A stretch of 64,000 bases of DNA from CAYNEO01 sp964396245 (GCA_964396245.1 CAYNEO010000012.1:1-64000); one strand, 5' to 3'. Positions 25,466 through 34,040 are shown, counted from the first letter of the stretch. Notes: generated by a model not told the origin, from the sequence alone. Made by a program: numbers and translations.

Positions 25466-26836
25466 TTACTGTGCGGCCGGTAAATCGTCGGGGCGAATGC
25501 CGTAGCGGCGAAGTTTTCGCCAGAGTGTCGTGCGGTTAATCCCCAGCTCTTTTGCGGCCAGGGTCTGGTTCCCCCCGTGACGGGCAAGACTCTCACGGAT
25601 TCGGCTCTGTTCATCCGCAGCGGCCGAAAGAGGGTCCTTGCGAGCCGGTGTTCGTTCGTTCGTTTCCGGAGTTGTTGACTCGTGCAGTTCAGCAGGCAGA
25701 TGTTCTTTCTGAATGATACTGCCGTGACAAACTACAAAACAGTACTCAATAATATTCTCGAGTTCGCGAACATTGCCCGGAAAGTCGTGGCGCATCAGGA
25801 TACTCATCACTTCCGGGCTCACACTCACCACGTTCTTGCCCCGGCGGGCGTTGTTCTTCTTGATGAAATGATCGACCAGGTACGGCACGTCCTCGCGACG
25901 GTCCCGGAGCGGCGGGAGATCGAATTTCACGACCGCCAGCCGGAAATAAAGGTCATCACGGAATTTTCCCCGCGCCACCAGTTCGCGCAGCTCGCGATTG
26001 GTAGCCGCCACCACGCGGATATCGGCTTTGATCGGCTCGGTCGAGCCCAGCGGTTCGTACTCCCTCTGCTGGAGCAGGCGCAACAGTTTCACTTGCGTCG
26101 ACATCGGTAATTCGCCTATCTCGTCGAAGAAAACCGTGCCGCCCTCCGCCGCCGTCAATTTGCCGTCCTTGTCCCGCTTGGCATCAGTGAAAGCGCCCTT
26201 GACATAACCGAACAACTCCGACTCAAAAAGCTGCGCCGGCAGCGTGCCGCAGTTGATGACCACGTAATTCTCATCCCACCTCGGACTCAGGTTGTGAATC
26301 GCCCGCGCGAACAGCTCTTTGCCGGACCCGGAGGGACCCTGGATCAACACGGTGCTGTCGCTGTCCGCCACATCGGGAAGGATCGCAAAGAGCTTGTGAA
26401 TCAACGGACTCTTGGAGACAATATCCTCGAACGAATAATTCTTCGCGAGTTCCTTGCGGAGCCGTTCGATTGTCGAGAGGTCGCGGAACGTTTCCACCGC
26501 CCCGAGCACGTTGCCGTCATCGTCGCGGAGCACCGCCGTGGAAATACTGATCGGAATCCGTTCACCGGTCGCGTTGGTGATATTCACCGGCTGGTCGATT
26601 GCCTCTTTGCCGGTGTGCAGCGTTTGCTCGAGCAAACAGCCGGTTTCGCAGCAGTCGGCGTGGAACACCTCGTAACACCGACGCCCGAGTGCTTTCGATG
26701 CCGGCAGGCCGGTGATTTTCTCGGCGGCGGGATTGAACGACGTAATGATCCGGTTGCTGTTGACAGTGAAAACACCGTCGGCAATCGATGAAAGGATCAC
26801 CTTGAAAAATCGATCATCCTGGGGCGTATCCGGCAT
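25466..26836 (-). CDS. sigma-54-dependent activator with cysteine-bearing PAS domain
   Basis: A 456-residue protein in three parts. A PAS domain (about 5-125) has C54, C62, C63 and C67, as in CYEVFHADCCETGC. The AAA+ domain (about 138-370) has Walker A GPSGSGKE, Walker B GGTVFFDEIGELP and an altered sigma-54 loop, GAFTDA instead of GAFTGA (214-219). A Fis-type helix-turn-helix ends the protein (NQTLAAKELGINRTTLWRKL). It lacks a receiver, so the PAS domain is the likely sensor. It lies directly upstream of its presumed target promoter. The PAS cysteine pattern resembles those in the histidine kinase of the same block. Confidence 0.93.
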   Translation of the reverse strand: MPDTPQDDRFFKVILSSIADGVFTVNSNRIITSFNPAAEKITGLPASKALGRRCYEVFHADCCETGCLLEQTLHTGKEAIDQPVNITNATGERIPISISTAVLRDDDGNVLGAVETFRDLSTIERLRKELAKNYSFEDIVSKSPLIHKLFAILPDVADSDSTVLIQGPSGSGKELFARAIHNLSPRWDENYVVINCGTLPAQLFESELFGYVKGAFTDAKRDKDGKLTAAEGGTVFFDEIGELPMSTQVKLLRLLQQREYEPLGSTEPIKADIRVVAATNRELRELVARGKFRDDLYFRLAVVKFDLPPLRDRREDVPYLVDHFIKKNNARRGKNVVSVSPEVMSILMRHDFPGNVRELENIIEYCFVVCHGSIIQKEHLPAELHESTTPETNERTPARKDPLSAAADEQSRIRESLARHGGNQTLAAKELGINRTTLWRKLRRYGIRPDDLPAAQ

Positions 26837-26889
26837 AATTCACTCACAATCCAATTCAACGAACTCCGCTTCTTTGTACACACCAGTAC

Positions 26890-26917
26890 AATATAACAGC
26901 TAAATCGTTTGAGGCAA
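26890..26917 (-). promoter_or_regulatory. possible sigma-70 promoter of the sigma-54 activator
   Basis: TTGCCT (26912-26917) and TATATT (26890-26895) on the minus strand with a 16-base spacer, about 54 bases before the start codon. An inverted repeat TGTAC-6-GTACA (26875-26890) overlaps the predicted start of transcription and could be a control site. Confidence 0.5.
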
Positions 26918-26964
26918 TGTCGTTAGTGCTTTCGAATCAATAGACGGGATACGTGTATTACCGG

Positions 26965-26990
26965 CGGTCCGGGGGCATGCCCCCGGACCG
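26965..26990. terminator. perfect 26-bp palindrome, possible terminator
   Basis: The sequence reads CGGTCCGGGGGCA on one arm and its exact complement on the other. It begins 13 bases after the stop of the SHOCT-like gene (minus strand). There is no T-tract, so it could equally be a mobile or protein-binding palindrome. Confidence 0.45.
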
Positions 26991-27003
26991 TAAGTGAATC
27001 CGG

Positions 27004-27429
27004 CTAGCAGCAGAAGATGCGGACTTTCTCATTGTCCGCGTCGATATCGATCGAACTCTCGGTCAGCGCCTGGAGAAGAACTTCGATATTCTCCGAGTCG
27101 AGCTGGTTCAAATCGATATTGAGCCCCTTCTCGCTCAGGTGTGAGCTGAACTTGTTCTTGGCGTGCTCCGGCATCAGCGAGCCGAGTTTCATCCCGGCCT
27201 TCAGCAAAATGATCGGGATCTTGATATCGACATTTTCGCGGCCGCCGTGACGCGCCGGGTCACTGCTCTGCACCTTCACGTGCAAGAACTTCGGTCGCTT
27301 ACCGTCGGTCGTTTCCACTGCCGGAGCGCTGACCCCGCGGTCGAGAGCATCCATCAGACGCTCGGCCTCGTCGGCAGTGATCTTCCCCTCCGCCAGCATC
27401 TCGAGAATTTGTTTTCTTTCGCTATTCAT
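27004..27429 (-). CDS. SHOCT-like (YvlB N-terminal type) small protein
   Basis: A 141-residue protein. The first 30 residues (RKQILEMLAEGKITADEAER) form the short helical hairpin found at the start of YvlB/LiaX-type and other envelope-stress proteins. The rest (about 45-141) has beta strands and an amphipathic part (LLKAGMKLGSLMP) and ends in a Cys pair (IFCC). There is no signal peptide or membrane helix. It is last in a three-gene operon with a second protein bearing the same hairpin and a DUF2089 regulator, so a regulatory role is likely. Its target is unknown. Confidence 0.7.
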   Translation of the reverse strand: MNSERKQILEMLAEGKITADEAERLMDALDRGVSAPAVETTDGKRPKFLHVKVQSSDPARHGGRENVDIKIPIILLKAGMKLGSLMPEHAKNKFSSHLSEKGLNIDLNQLDSENIEVLLQALTESSIDIDADNEKVRIFCC

Positions 27430-27468
27430 GGCTTAGCTCCTTCGTTATTGGTATCTGCATTCTCTTCG

Positions 27469-27678
27469 CTATATCCACGCCGGCTGCGACCCGCTGAAAT
27501 ATGTGGGCAGCACTGCAGGCAAGCTGTTACGACCATAGCGTTTGGCCTCTCTCGTGACCGAATCGGTCGCTACGCCAACCACTCTTTCCGAAAGACCCAG
27601 CAACAGCAGCTCGGCCTCATCGGCGCTTATGCGGCCCTGACCCAGCATGTTCAGGACCAGCAGGTTTGCGCTACTCAT
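27469..27678 (-). CDS. very small SHOCT-like protein
   Basis: A 69-residue protein with the same helical hairpin as its downstream neighbour (NLLVLNMLGQGRISADEAEL). The remaining 40 residues are not conserved in any way I recognise and end in SGSQPAWI. Its start overlaps the end of the DUF2089 gene by 8 bases, so it is translationally coupled. It may bind one of the two other proteins of the operon through the shared hairpin. Confidence 0.62.
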   Translation of the reverse strand: MSSANLLVLNMLGQGRISADEAELLLLGLSERVVGVATDSVTREAKRYGRNSLPAVLPTYFSGSQPAWI

Positions 27679-28048
27679 GCTTATCTCCTTCCTTCAGCCG
27701 CTTCAAGGCTTCGGCTACGTCAATCTCACCCCGGTCCAGCCGATCCAGGACATCGCTGCGATCCGGGATTTCTTCGACCTCGACAAAATCAAGTTGCTGC
27801 GCAATCCGGTTAAGCCGGCTTTTGACCGTGGGATAGCTGACCCCAAACTGCTTTTCCATCTGCTTGATAGAGCCGTGAGACTTGACAAAAACGGCCGCGA
27901 ACACCTGGTCCTCGGCACTGAGCCGGGCCATCGGCGGCAGTTCGAACTCGCCCTCAATAACCACGCTGTCACCCTCAATCTCAACCCGTGTCACGACCAG
28001 ACGCTTTCCATCGGTCAGCTTTGTCAGATATGCCCAATCTTTCTTCAT
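27671..28048 (-). CDS. DUF2089-family putative regulator
   Basis: About 125 residues from ATG 28048, with AAGGAG upstream. The order is a short beta region (about 10-40), a helix-turn-helix-like segment (RLSAEDQVFAAVFVKSHGSI, then KQFGVSYPTVKSRLNRI), and a C-terminal hairpin (RLDRGEIDVAEALKRLKEG) of the same kind as in the two downstream proteins. DUF2089 proteins are thought to be transcription factors but are poorly studied. The classical zinc-ribbon start with four cysteines is missing here. Confidence 0.78.
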   Translation of the reverse strand: MKKDWAYLTKLTDGKRLVVTRVEIEGDSVVIEGEFELPPMARLSAEDQVFAAVFVKSHGSIKQMEKQFGVSYPTVKSRLNRIAQQLDFVEVEEIPDRSDVLDRLDRGEIDVAEALKRLKEGDKHE

Positions 28049-28089
28049 TTCGACTCCTTGATATCGATTCTTACTACAATATACGGAAT

Positions 28090-28117
28090 ATATTAATAAA
28101 GTTTCACGTTTATGCAA
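28090..28117 (-). promoter_or_regulatory. sigma-70 promoter of the DUF2089 operon
   Basis: TTGCAT (28112-28117) and TAATAT (28090-28095) on the minus strand, 16 bases apart, about 40 bases before ATG 28048. The surrounding 28070-28160 segment is far more AT-rich than the rest of the window. Confidence 0.6.
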
Positions 28118-28220
28118 AAATAATTGATTTTTTTAATATTATGATTAAAAATGTAGGGCAGAACGGCTGAGATGACTAAATTCTATGGTAATCAGCAGGT
28201 TACAGGTGGAAAACGAAATA

Positions 28221-30425
28221 TCAGGCCGGCTCGAGCTCTTCCGGCTGAAGCAGCTTCCCGACAAACAGGCAGGAATTTTTCACAAAAAAGACCACCGGGA
28301 GATCACCCGCCATCTTCTCGATCCGCTCGGCGTATTCCGCTTCTTCCCCCGGCTCCGGAACAGCCAACCCCAGAAAGACCACATCGGCCTCGGCGCTCTT
28401 GCTTTGAATCAGTTGAGTGATACTGGTATCCTCGGGCTTCAGGAACACATCACACTCGGCATCGATTCGAATATCGCGCAGCATCGTCTTCAAATACCGG
28501 TCGGTACTCTGCCGGGCGAATTCGTTGGAGGCAGCGCTGAGCACTTTCAGTTCGGCTCCGCGCCACTCAGGGTTGCGGGTGAGAAGATAAGCCAGCAGAA
28601 GCATCAGGTCGCCGTTTTGTTTGAGACCGCCCCACCAGACGTGAATTTCCCGCGCCGCTTTCCTGGCCGGGAAAACATGCTGCGGGTTAATCTTGCCGAT
28701 AACGACAGATTTTTTGATTTTTTCGAGGCGTCGTACCGTAACAAGAAAATCTGCCAGCCGCTTTTGCTCTTTCGGCCAGCCGAGGACAATAGTGTTGCTC
28801 GAGAAGCCGGCGATACCGTTGGCCTGCGAAACATCGACAATACCATCGACCACGTTGTCAACAACATCGACCTCGGCGAACACCGTGAGGTCTTCGTCGT
28901 CCATTAGATCCATGGTCGACTGCAGCATGCTTTCGGTATCGACCTGCTGAGCCAGCAGGTCTCCGACAATCAGCTCGACCACCGTAACCACGCCCCGGTT
29001 CTGGCTGAACCAGGAACCGAATTTGATCAGCTCCAGCTTCCGGTGCGGGTCGTCGACAAACACCAGCACGTGCGGACGCCAGTTGCGGGCGCTCATTCGC
29101 CGCCTCGACAGGCGGATAAGAACCCAGCGAAGGACAGCCTCGTAGAGACCGCGTCGCGCGTCGCCCCATGTAGCGCGTTTTTCCCGCCGGGTGAAAATCA
29201 GCCAGAGGAGGACCTCGACAGCAATCGCCGCGACACTGGCGGCGGGGCTGATGAGGAACATCACCCAGAGACAGGCCGCGCCGCAGGCGATATTGACCAC
29301 CCACGGCACCCGGAATTTCGGCCGCCACGAGGGGTCGCCGCTCAATGTCTCCAGACCGGCCACAATATTTATCGTCCCGTAGACAGTGAGGAAGAACATC
29401 GTGACAACCTGCGCGACTGCGTTCAGATTGCCCAATAGAGTAAACGCGAGTGCGATAATGACTGACAGGACAAGCGCGGCGCGGATTCCGGATTCACTCG
29501 CGATGAACCCCCTGAGCTTTCGATTCCCCATCTGGTCTTTGGTGACCGCCTGAAGCGTGCGGGGCGCGCCAAGCACTGACCCGACCGCGGATGAAAGTAT
29601 CGCTCCCCACAGACCCGGCAGAACCAGTAGCAGCCCGAGGGGGGCTATTTTCAGCCAGATAAGCGAATCGGTCTGCAGTTCGTAAGCCGATGCCGATGCG
29701 GAGAGCACGACCGGGATAACCAGATAGACGAGAAATCCTGTCAATGTCGCGGCAATAGCGCCTATCGGGATGGACCGACCCGGCGTCTTCAAGTCGCCGG
29801 ATAGACTCAAGCCGGCCATGACGCCGGTGACAGCCGGGAAAAACACCGCGAAGCCGGTCCAGAAGCCGACCCTGTCGGTGACCTCCTCCAGCGACGGAAC
29901 CGGCGCATTAGACGTCAAATACGCCCCAACTATCAATGCCGCAATCGAAAGCACCACCAGGATCAAAAGCGGTACCTGGGTGCGCAGGGCAAACCCCGCT
30001 CCATAAAACGAAACTCCGGCCACGGCGAGCGTTATGACCACGGCGGCGAGGTCGAGTGGAATCGACGGCCATACGATTGTCAGCGATTCGGCAAGACCAT
30101 AGGCATAGAGTGTCACCGAGACCGCCTGCGACAGAAACAGCGGCACACCGATAGCCGCGCCGATACCGAGGCCGAGACTTCGCGAGATAATGAAGTACGC
30201 GCCGCCCCCGCCGACCCGCATGTTGGTGGCCATCGATGAAAACGACAGGGTGGTAATCAGTGTGATGCTGTTGGCAATCACCACGATAACGAGAGTCTGG
30301 AAAAGACCGAGATTCCCCACTACCCAGCCGAGGCGAAGATACATGATGACGCCCAGGATAGTGAGCACCGTGGGCGTGTATACCCCCAGAAATGTCCCGA
30401 GTGTGCCTTTTGACCGGCGTTCCAT
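28221..30425 (-). CDS. SLC12-type cation-chloride cotransporter-like permease
   Basis: About 734 residues from ATG 30425; TTG at 30428 is also in frame. The N-terminus (GVYTPTVLTILGVIMYLRLG) is a hallmark of the cation-chloride cotransporter branch of the APC superfamily. Twelve transmembrane helices cover about 10-420. The C-terminal 300 residues form a soluble domain with repeated USP-like folds (HVLVFVDDPHRKLELIKFGS, VFLGLAVPEPGEEAEY), as in bacterial SLC12 homologues. Transport of amino acids or K+/Cl- is possible; sequence does not decide. It is divergent from the glycyl radical enzyme operon. Confidence 0.85.
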   Translation of the reverse strand: MERRSKGTLGTFLGVYTPTVLTILGVIMYLRLGWVVGNLGLFQTLVIVVIANSITLITTLSFSSMATNMRVGGGGAYFIISRSLGLGIGAAIGVPLFLSQAVSVTLYAYGLAESLTIVWPSIPLDLAAVVITLAVAGVSFYGAGFALRTQVPLLILVVLSIAALIVGAYLTSNAPVPSLEEVTDRVGFWTGFAVFFPAVTGVMAGLSLSGDLKTPGRSIPIGAIAATLTGFLVYLVIPVVLSASASAYELQTDSLIWLKIAPLGLLLVLPGLWGAILSSAVGSVLGAPRTLQAVTKDQMGNRKLRGFIASESGIRAALVLSVIIALAFTLLGNLNAVAQVVTMFFLTVYGTINIVAGLETLSGDPSWRPKFRVPWVVNIACGAACLWVMFLISPAASVAAIAVEVLLWLIFTRREKRATWGDARRGLYEAVLRWVLIRLSRRRMSARNWRPHVLVFVDDPHRKLELIKFGSWFSQNRGVVTVVELIVGDLLAQQVDTESMLQSTMDLMDDEDLTVFAEVDVVDNVVDGIVDVSQANGIAGFSSNTIVLGWPKEQKRLADFLVTVRRLEKIKKSVVIGKINPQHVFPARKAAREIHVWWGGLKQNGDLMLLLAYLLTRNPEWRGAELKVLSAASNEFARQSTDRYLKTMLRDIRIDAECDVFLKPEDTSITQLIQSKSAEADVVFLGLAVPEPGEEAEYAERIEKMAGDLPVVFFVKNSCLFVGKLLQPEELEPA

Positions 30426-30528
30426 CAAGTTAAATCGCTCCTCGGCTCAAATTAATCCTGGCCGCGATCAGTTTGCCACTAAAATCATCGTCCCGAGAAG
30501 GCAGATGGCGTTTAGTTCGCGGTTACCT

Positions 30529-30566
30529 GGGAATGCATTTGTTCCCTCCGGAAAAGAGGGTATATT
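30529..30566 (+). promoter_or_regulatory. possible promoter with overlapping inverted repeat
   Basis: TTGTTC (30539-30544) and TATATT (30561-30566) are separated by 16 bases. The inverted repeat GGGAA-8-TTCCC (30529-30546) overlaps the -35 element and could be an operator. It would drive the activase-hypD pair. Confidence 0.4.
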
Positions 30567-30619
30567 AATACGCGAGTGCTGAACCCCGTTTTTCGCTTCA
30601 GTACCTGTAACTATTACCT

Positions 30620-31429
30620 ATGGAAACAACCGGCGCTATATTCGAAATCCGCAGGTTCTGTGTGCACGACGGACCGGGCATCAGGACGACCGTCTTTTTC
30701 CTGGGCTGTTCCCTCGATTGTTCGTGGTGCCAGAATCCCGAAGGACGCAGTCGAACGGTGGAGACATTCGATTTGCATGCGGATGCAGCCATGGCTCAAA
30801 CCCGCACTGACCCTGCGACGAAATCTATCGGCTGTATTGTGCCTGTCAGCACGGTGATGGCCGAAGTCTCTCGCGACCGGACTTTCTATGATCAGTCAGG
30901 CGGTGGGGTGACCGTTTCCGGGGGCGAACCAATGGAACAGGTGGAGTTTCTGGATGCTCTGTTGCGTGCGAGCAGAGAAGCCGGTTTACACACGGCGGTG
31001 GATACGTGTGGCTATGCACCGTTCGAGAGTTTCGAACAGATATACGACTGGACGGACATGTTCTTGTTTGACCTGAAACTGATGGATCCGCACGAACACC
31101 TCGAATACACGGGCGTTCCCAACGAGCTCATTCTCGAAAACCTTTCCCTGCTCGCCGGTTTGGGTGACAAAGTATGGTTGCGGATACCGCTGGTTCCGGG
31201 AGTGACCGATACCGACCGCAATCTCTCGGCGATCTCCCGATTCATAGAACCGCTGAATTCTGTCCGACGGGTGAGTCTGTTGCCGTACAACGAACTCGGC
31301 GAAGACAAAATCGATAGATACCAACTTGCGCGTGAACGTTTGAATCTCAAGCGGCAGGCAAATGACGACCTTCAGAAAATAGCATCGAGATTTGTCGACC
31401 TCGGCTGCGACGTGACTATCGGAGGCTAG
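30620..31429 (+). CDS. glycyl radical enzyme activating enzyme without ferredoxin insert
   Basis: A 269-residue radical SAM protein of the PflA family. The FCVHDGPGIRTTVFFLGC opening and CX3CX2C cluster (C30, C34, C37) are intact, as are VTVSGGEP and DLKLMDPHEH. Activases of HypD-like and other non-PFL enzymes usually carry an extra domain with two [4Fe-4S] clusters after the radical SAM motif. Here that region (about 42-75) is short and has only one Cys, so the extra clusters are missing. It installs the glycyl radical on the enzyme encoded 7 bases downstream. No clear Shine-Dalgarno precedes the ATG. Confidence 0.88.
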   Translation: METTGAIFEIRRFCVHDGPGIRTTVFFLGCSLDCSWCQNPEGRSRTVETFDLHADAAMAQTRTDPATKSIGCIVPVSTVMAEVSRDRTFYDQSGGGVTVSGGEPMEQVEFLDALLRASREAGLHTAVDTCGYAPFESFEQIYDWTDMFLFDLKLMDPHEHLEYTGVPNELILENLSLLAGLGDKVWLRIPLVPGVTDTDRNLSAISRFIEPLNSVRRVSLLPYNELGEDKIDRYQLARERLNLKRQANDDLQKIASRFVDLGCDVTIGG

Positions 31430-31436
31430 CAGATCA

Positions 31437-33800
31437 ATGAACGAGAGAATTAGTAGGCTTCGGCAGGAAAGCCTGGCGGCAGTTCCAACCATATCGCTGG
31501 AACGAGCCCGATTGCTGACTGACTTCTACCGGGGTGAGATACCCGGACAAGTCTCTGTCCCGGTAGCTCGTGCCCTGGCATTCGGGCATATCCTCGAGCA
31601 CACGACGATCTGTGTCAACGACGGCGAGCTGATTGTCGGCGAGCGCGGCCCGTCACCAAAAGCAGCGCCAACTTACCCCGAGATCTGTGCCCACTCGCTG
31701 AAAGATTTTGAGATTCTCCATACGCGGGAGAAGATATCGTTCAGGGTCGACGACGATGCACGACGGATTCAGCAGGAACGAATAATTCCGTTCTGGTCGG
31801 GACGCTCGATTCGGGATCGGATATTCGCGGCCGTTGATCAGCAATGGAAAGATGCCTATGAAGCCGGCATCTTCACGGAGTTTCAGGAGCAACGGGCGCC
31901 GGGACATACCGTACTGGGCGACAAGATTTACCGCAAGGGCTTCCTCGATTTCAAGGAAGAAATAGAGCGAAGTATCGCGAACCTGGACTTCTTCGACGAT
32001 CCGGAGGCATTCGATAAGCGCGAAGAACTGAAGGCGATGGCAATCGCCGCCGATGCCTTGATTCATCTGGCACAACGATACGCCGATACGCTCGCCGAAT
32101 TAGCGGCAGCAGAAAGCGATGCCAAAAGGAAGGCCGAACTTCAGACGATGGAAGCCATCTGCCGACATGTCCCGGCGCATGCCCCGCGGACATTCCACGA
32201 GGCGCTGCAATATTACTGGTTCGTGCACCTGGGCGTCATAACCGAACTCAATACCTGGGATTCGTTCAACCCGGGCCGGCTCGATCGTAACCTGTTGCCG
32301 TTCTACCGTCGTGATATCGAATCGGGCAGACTCACCGGTGAAAGCGCCAGGGAGCTTCTGCAATCGTTCTGGATCAAATTCAACAACCAGCCGGCGCCGC
32401 CGAAAGTGGGCGTCACCGCGCAGGAGAGCAACACCTATACCGATTTCTGCTTGATCAATCTTGGCGGCGTCACGGAGACCGGAGAGGACGCCTCCAACGA
32501 GCTAACGTATCTCATTCTCGATGTCATCGAAGAAATGCGGCTGCTTCAACCGAGCTCAATGGTGCAAATCAGCAAGAAGAGCCCGGACAAACTGCTTCAC
32601 CGCGCGCTCGAGATAATCAAATCCGGTTATGGGCAACCGTCGATGTTCAACACTGATGCCATCGTAGCCGAAATGCTGAGACAGGGGAAATCAATAGTGG
32701 ATGCCCGCAACGGCGGCGCCAGCGGTTGTGTGGAGACCGGCGCCTTCGGCAAAGAGAGTTATATCCTGACCGGTTATTTCAACCTCGTCAAAGTCCTCGA
32801 GATCACCCTGCACAACGGCCTTGACCCTCGAACCGGCAAACGCATTGGAATCGAAACCGGCGACCCGGCCACATTTGATGACTTCGACACGTTTTTTGAT
32901 GCCTTCCGGCGACAGCTCGAGCACTTTATCGATATCAAGATCAAGGGGAATGTCATTATCGAGCGACTCTGGGCAAAATACCTCCCTGCGCCGCTGATGT
33001 CGCTTCTGATTGATGATTGTATCGCCAACGGCAAAGACTACAACGACGGCGGCGCCAGGTACAACACGTCATATATCCAGGGAGTCGGATTGGGCACGAT
33101 AACCGACTCAATGACCGCCATCAAGTACCGTATCTTCGATAAGAACGACATGACCATGCCCGAAATGCTGGCCGCATTGAAAGAAGACTTTGCCGGATGC
33201 GAGACTGTCCACGATTCTCTCTGGAACCGGACCCCGAAGTACGGCAATGACGACGATTATGCCGACACGGTGATGCGGAGAATATTCGACAGCTATTTCG
33301 AGCTGATCGACGAACGACCGAATACCAGGGGCGGGCATTTTCGGATCAATCTCCTCCCGACCACGTGTCACATCTATTTTGGAAGTGTTGTAGGCGCCAC
33401 ACCCGACGGTCGCCGGTGCGGCGAACCACTGTCCGAAGGGATCTCGCCGGTACAGGGAGCCGACCGGAAAGGACCCACGGCGGTACTCAACTCCGCCGCT
33501 AAGATCGATCATCTCAGAACCGGCGGCACACTGCTCAACCAGAAATTCACGCCGCAACTGCTCGAGGATGATCAAGTCCTGAAGAAAATCGGGGCGCTGG
33601 TGCGGTCGTATTTCACCATGGACGGCCACCACATCCAGTTTAACGTGATCAAAGCGGAGACTCTCCGGAAAGCCCAGGAAGAACCGGAAAAGTACCGGGA
33701 TCTGATTGTCCGGGTCGCCGGCTACAGCGACTATTTTGTCGATCTCGGCCGCACCCTCCAGGACGAGATTATCCGCAGAACCGAACACGGCGCCATCTAA
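31437..33800 (+). CDS. hypD: glycyl radical enzyme, probable trans-4-hydroxy-L-proline dehydratase
   Basis: A 787-residue glycyl radical enzyme. The active-site Cys is C431 with E433 (GGASGCVETGAFGKE) and the radical site is G762 (RVAGYSDYF). From memory, long stretches match Clostridioides difficile HypD closely: APTYPEICAHS, GIFTEFQEQRAPGHTV, KFNNQPAPPKVGVT, PKYGNDDDYADTVM, LPTTCHIYFG and MDGHHIQFNV. HypD removes water from hydroxyproline to give pyrroline-5-carboxylate. The activase gene is immediately upstream. A reductase (proC), often paired with hypD, is not in the window. Related dehydratases cannot be fully excluded. Confidence 0.86.
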   Translation: MNERISRLRQESLAAVPTISLERARLLTDFYRGEIPGQVSVPVARALAFGHILEHTTICVNDGELIVGERGPSPKAAPTYPEICAHSLKDFEILHTREKISFRVDDDARRIQQERIIPFWSGRSIRDRIFAAVDQQWKDAYEAGIFTEFQEQRAPGHTVLGDKIYRKGFLDFKEEIERSIANLDFFDDPEAFDKREELKAMAIAADALIHLAQRYADTLAELAAAESDAKRKAELQTMEAICRHVPAHAPRTFHEALQYYWFVHLGVITELNTWDSFNPGRLDRNLLPFYRRDIESGRLTGESARELLQSFWIKFNNQPAPPKVGVTAQESNTYTDFCLINLGGVTETGEDASNELTYLILDVIEEMRLLQPSSMVQISKKSPDKLLHRALEIIKSGYGQPSMFNTDAIVAEMLRQGKSIVDARNGGASGCVETGAFGKESYILTGYFNLVKVLEITLHNGLDPRTGKRIGIETGDPATFDDFDTFFDAFRRQLEHFIDIKIKGNVIIERLWAKYLPAPLMSLLIDDCIANGKDYNDGGARYNTSYIQGVGLGTITDSMTAIKYRIFDKNDMTMPEMLAALKEDFAGCETVHDSLWNRTPKYGNDDDYADTVMRRIFDSYFELIDERPNTRGGHFRINLLPTTCHIYFGSVVGATPDGRRCGEPLSEGISPVQGADRKGPTAVLNSAAKIDHLRTGGTLLNQKFTPQLLEDDQVLKKIGALVRSYFTMDGHHIQFNVIKAETLRKAQEEPEKYRDLIVRVAGYSDYFVDLGRTLQDEIIRRTEHGAI

Positions 33801-33956
33801 GAACTATAGAATCACTCAACCCATTACATGGCAAGGCAATAGCCTGTCTCCGGCCCGCCTGCCGGGTAACGGGCAACCTGAAATTCGCCCTTTAACCACG
33901 CAATATTAGCGAATTGCTGCAACTATCCGAGGTTCGCGAGTGTTCTACTTTCGTCC

Positions 33957-33985
33957 TTGCATTATGGACTGAATAGTTCTATATT
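33957..33985 (+). promoter_or_regulatory. sigma-70 promoter of the kinase-TPR gene
   Basis: TTGCAT (33957-33962) and TATATT (33980-33985) with an ideal 17-base spacer, about 55 bases upstream of ATG 34041. Confidence 0.6.
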
Positions 33986-34040
33986 CTCCATATAACCGGA
34001 CGGCCGGATAGTCCGGAGGGTCACAAGGCAGTCCAATTAT

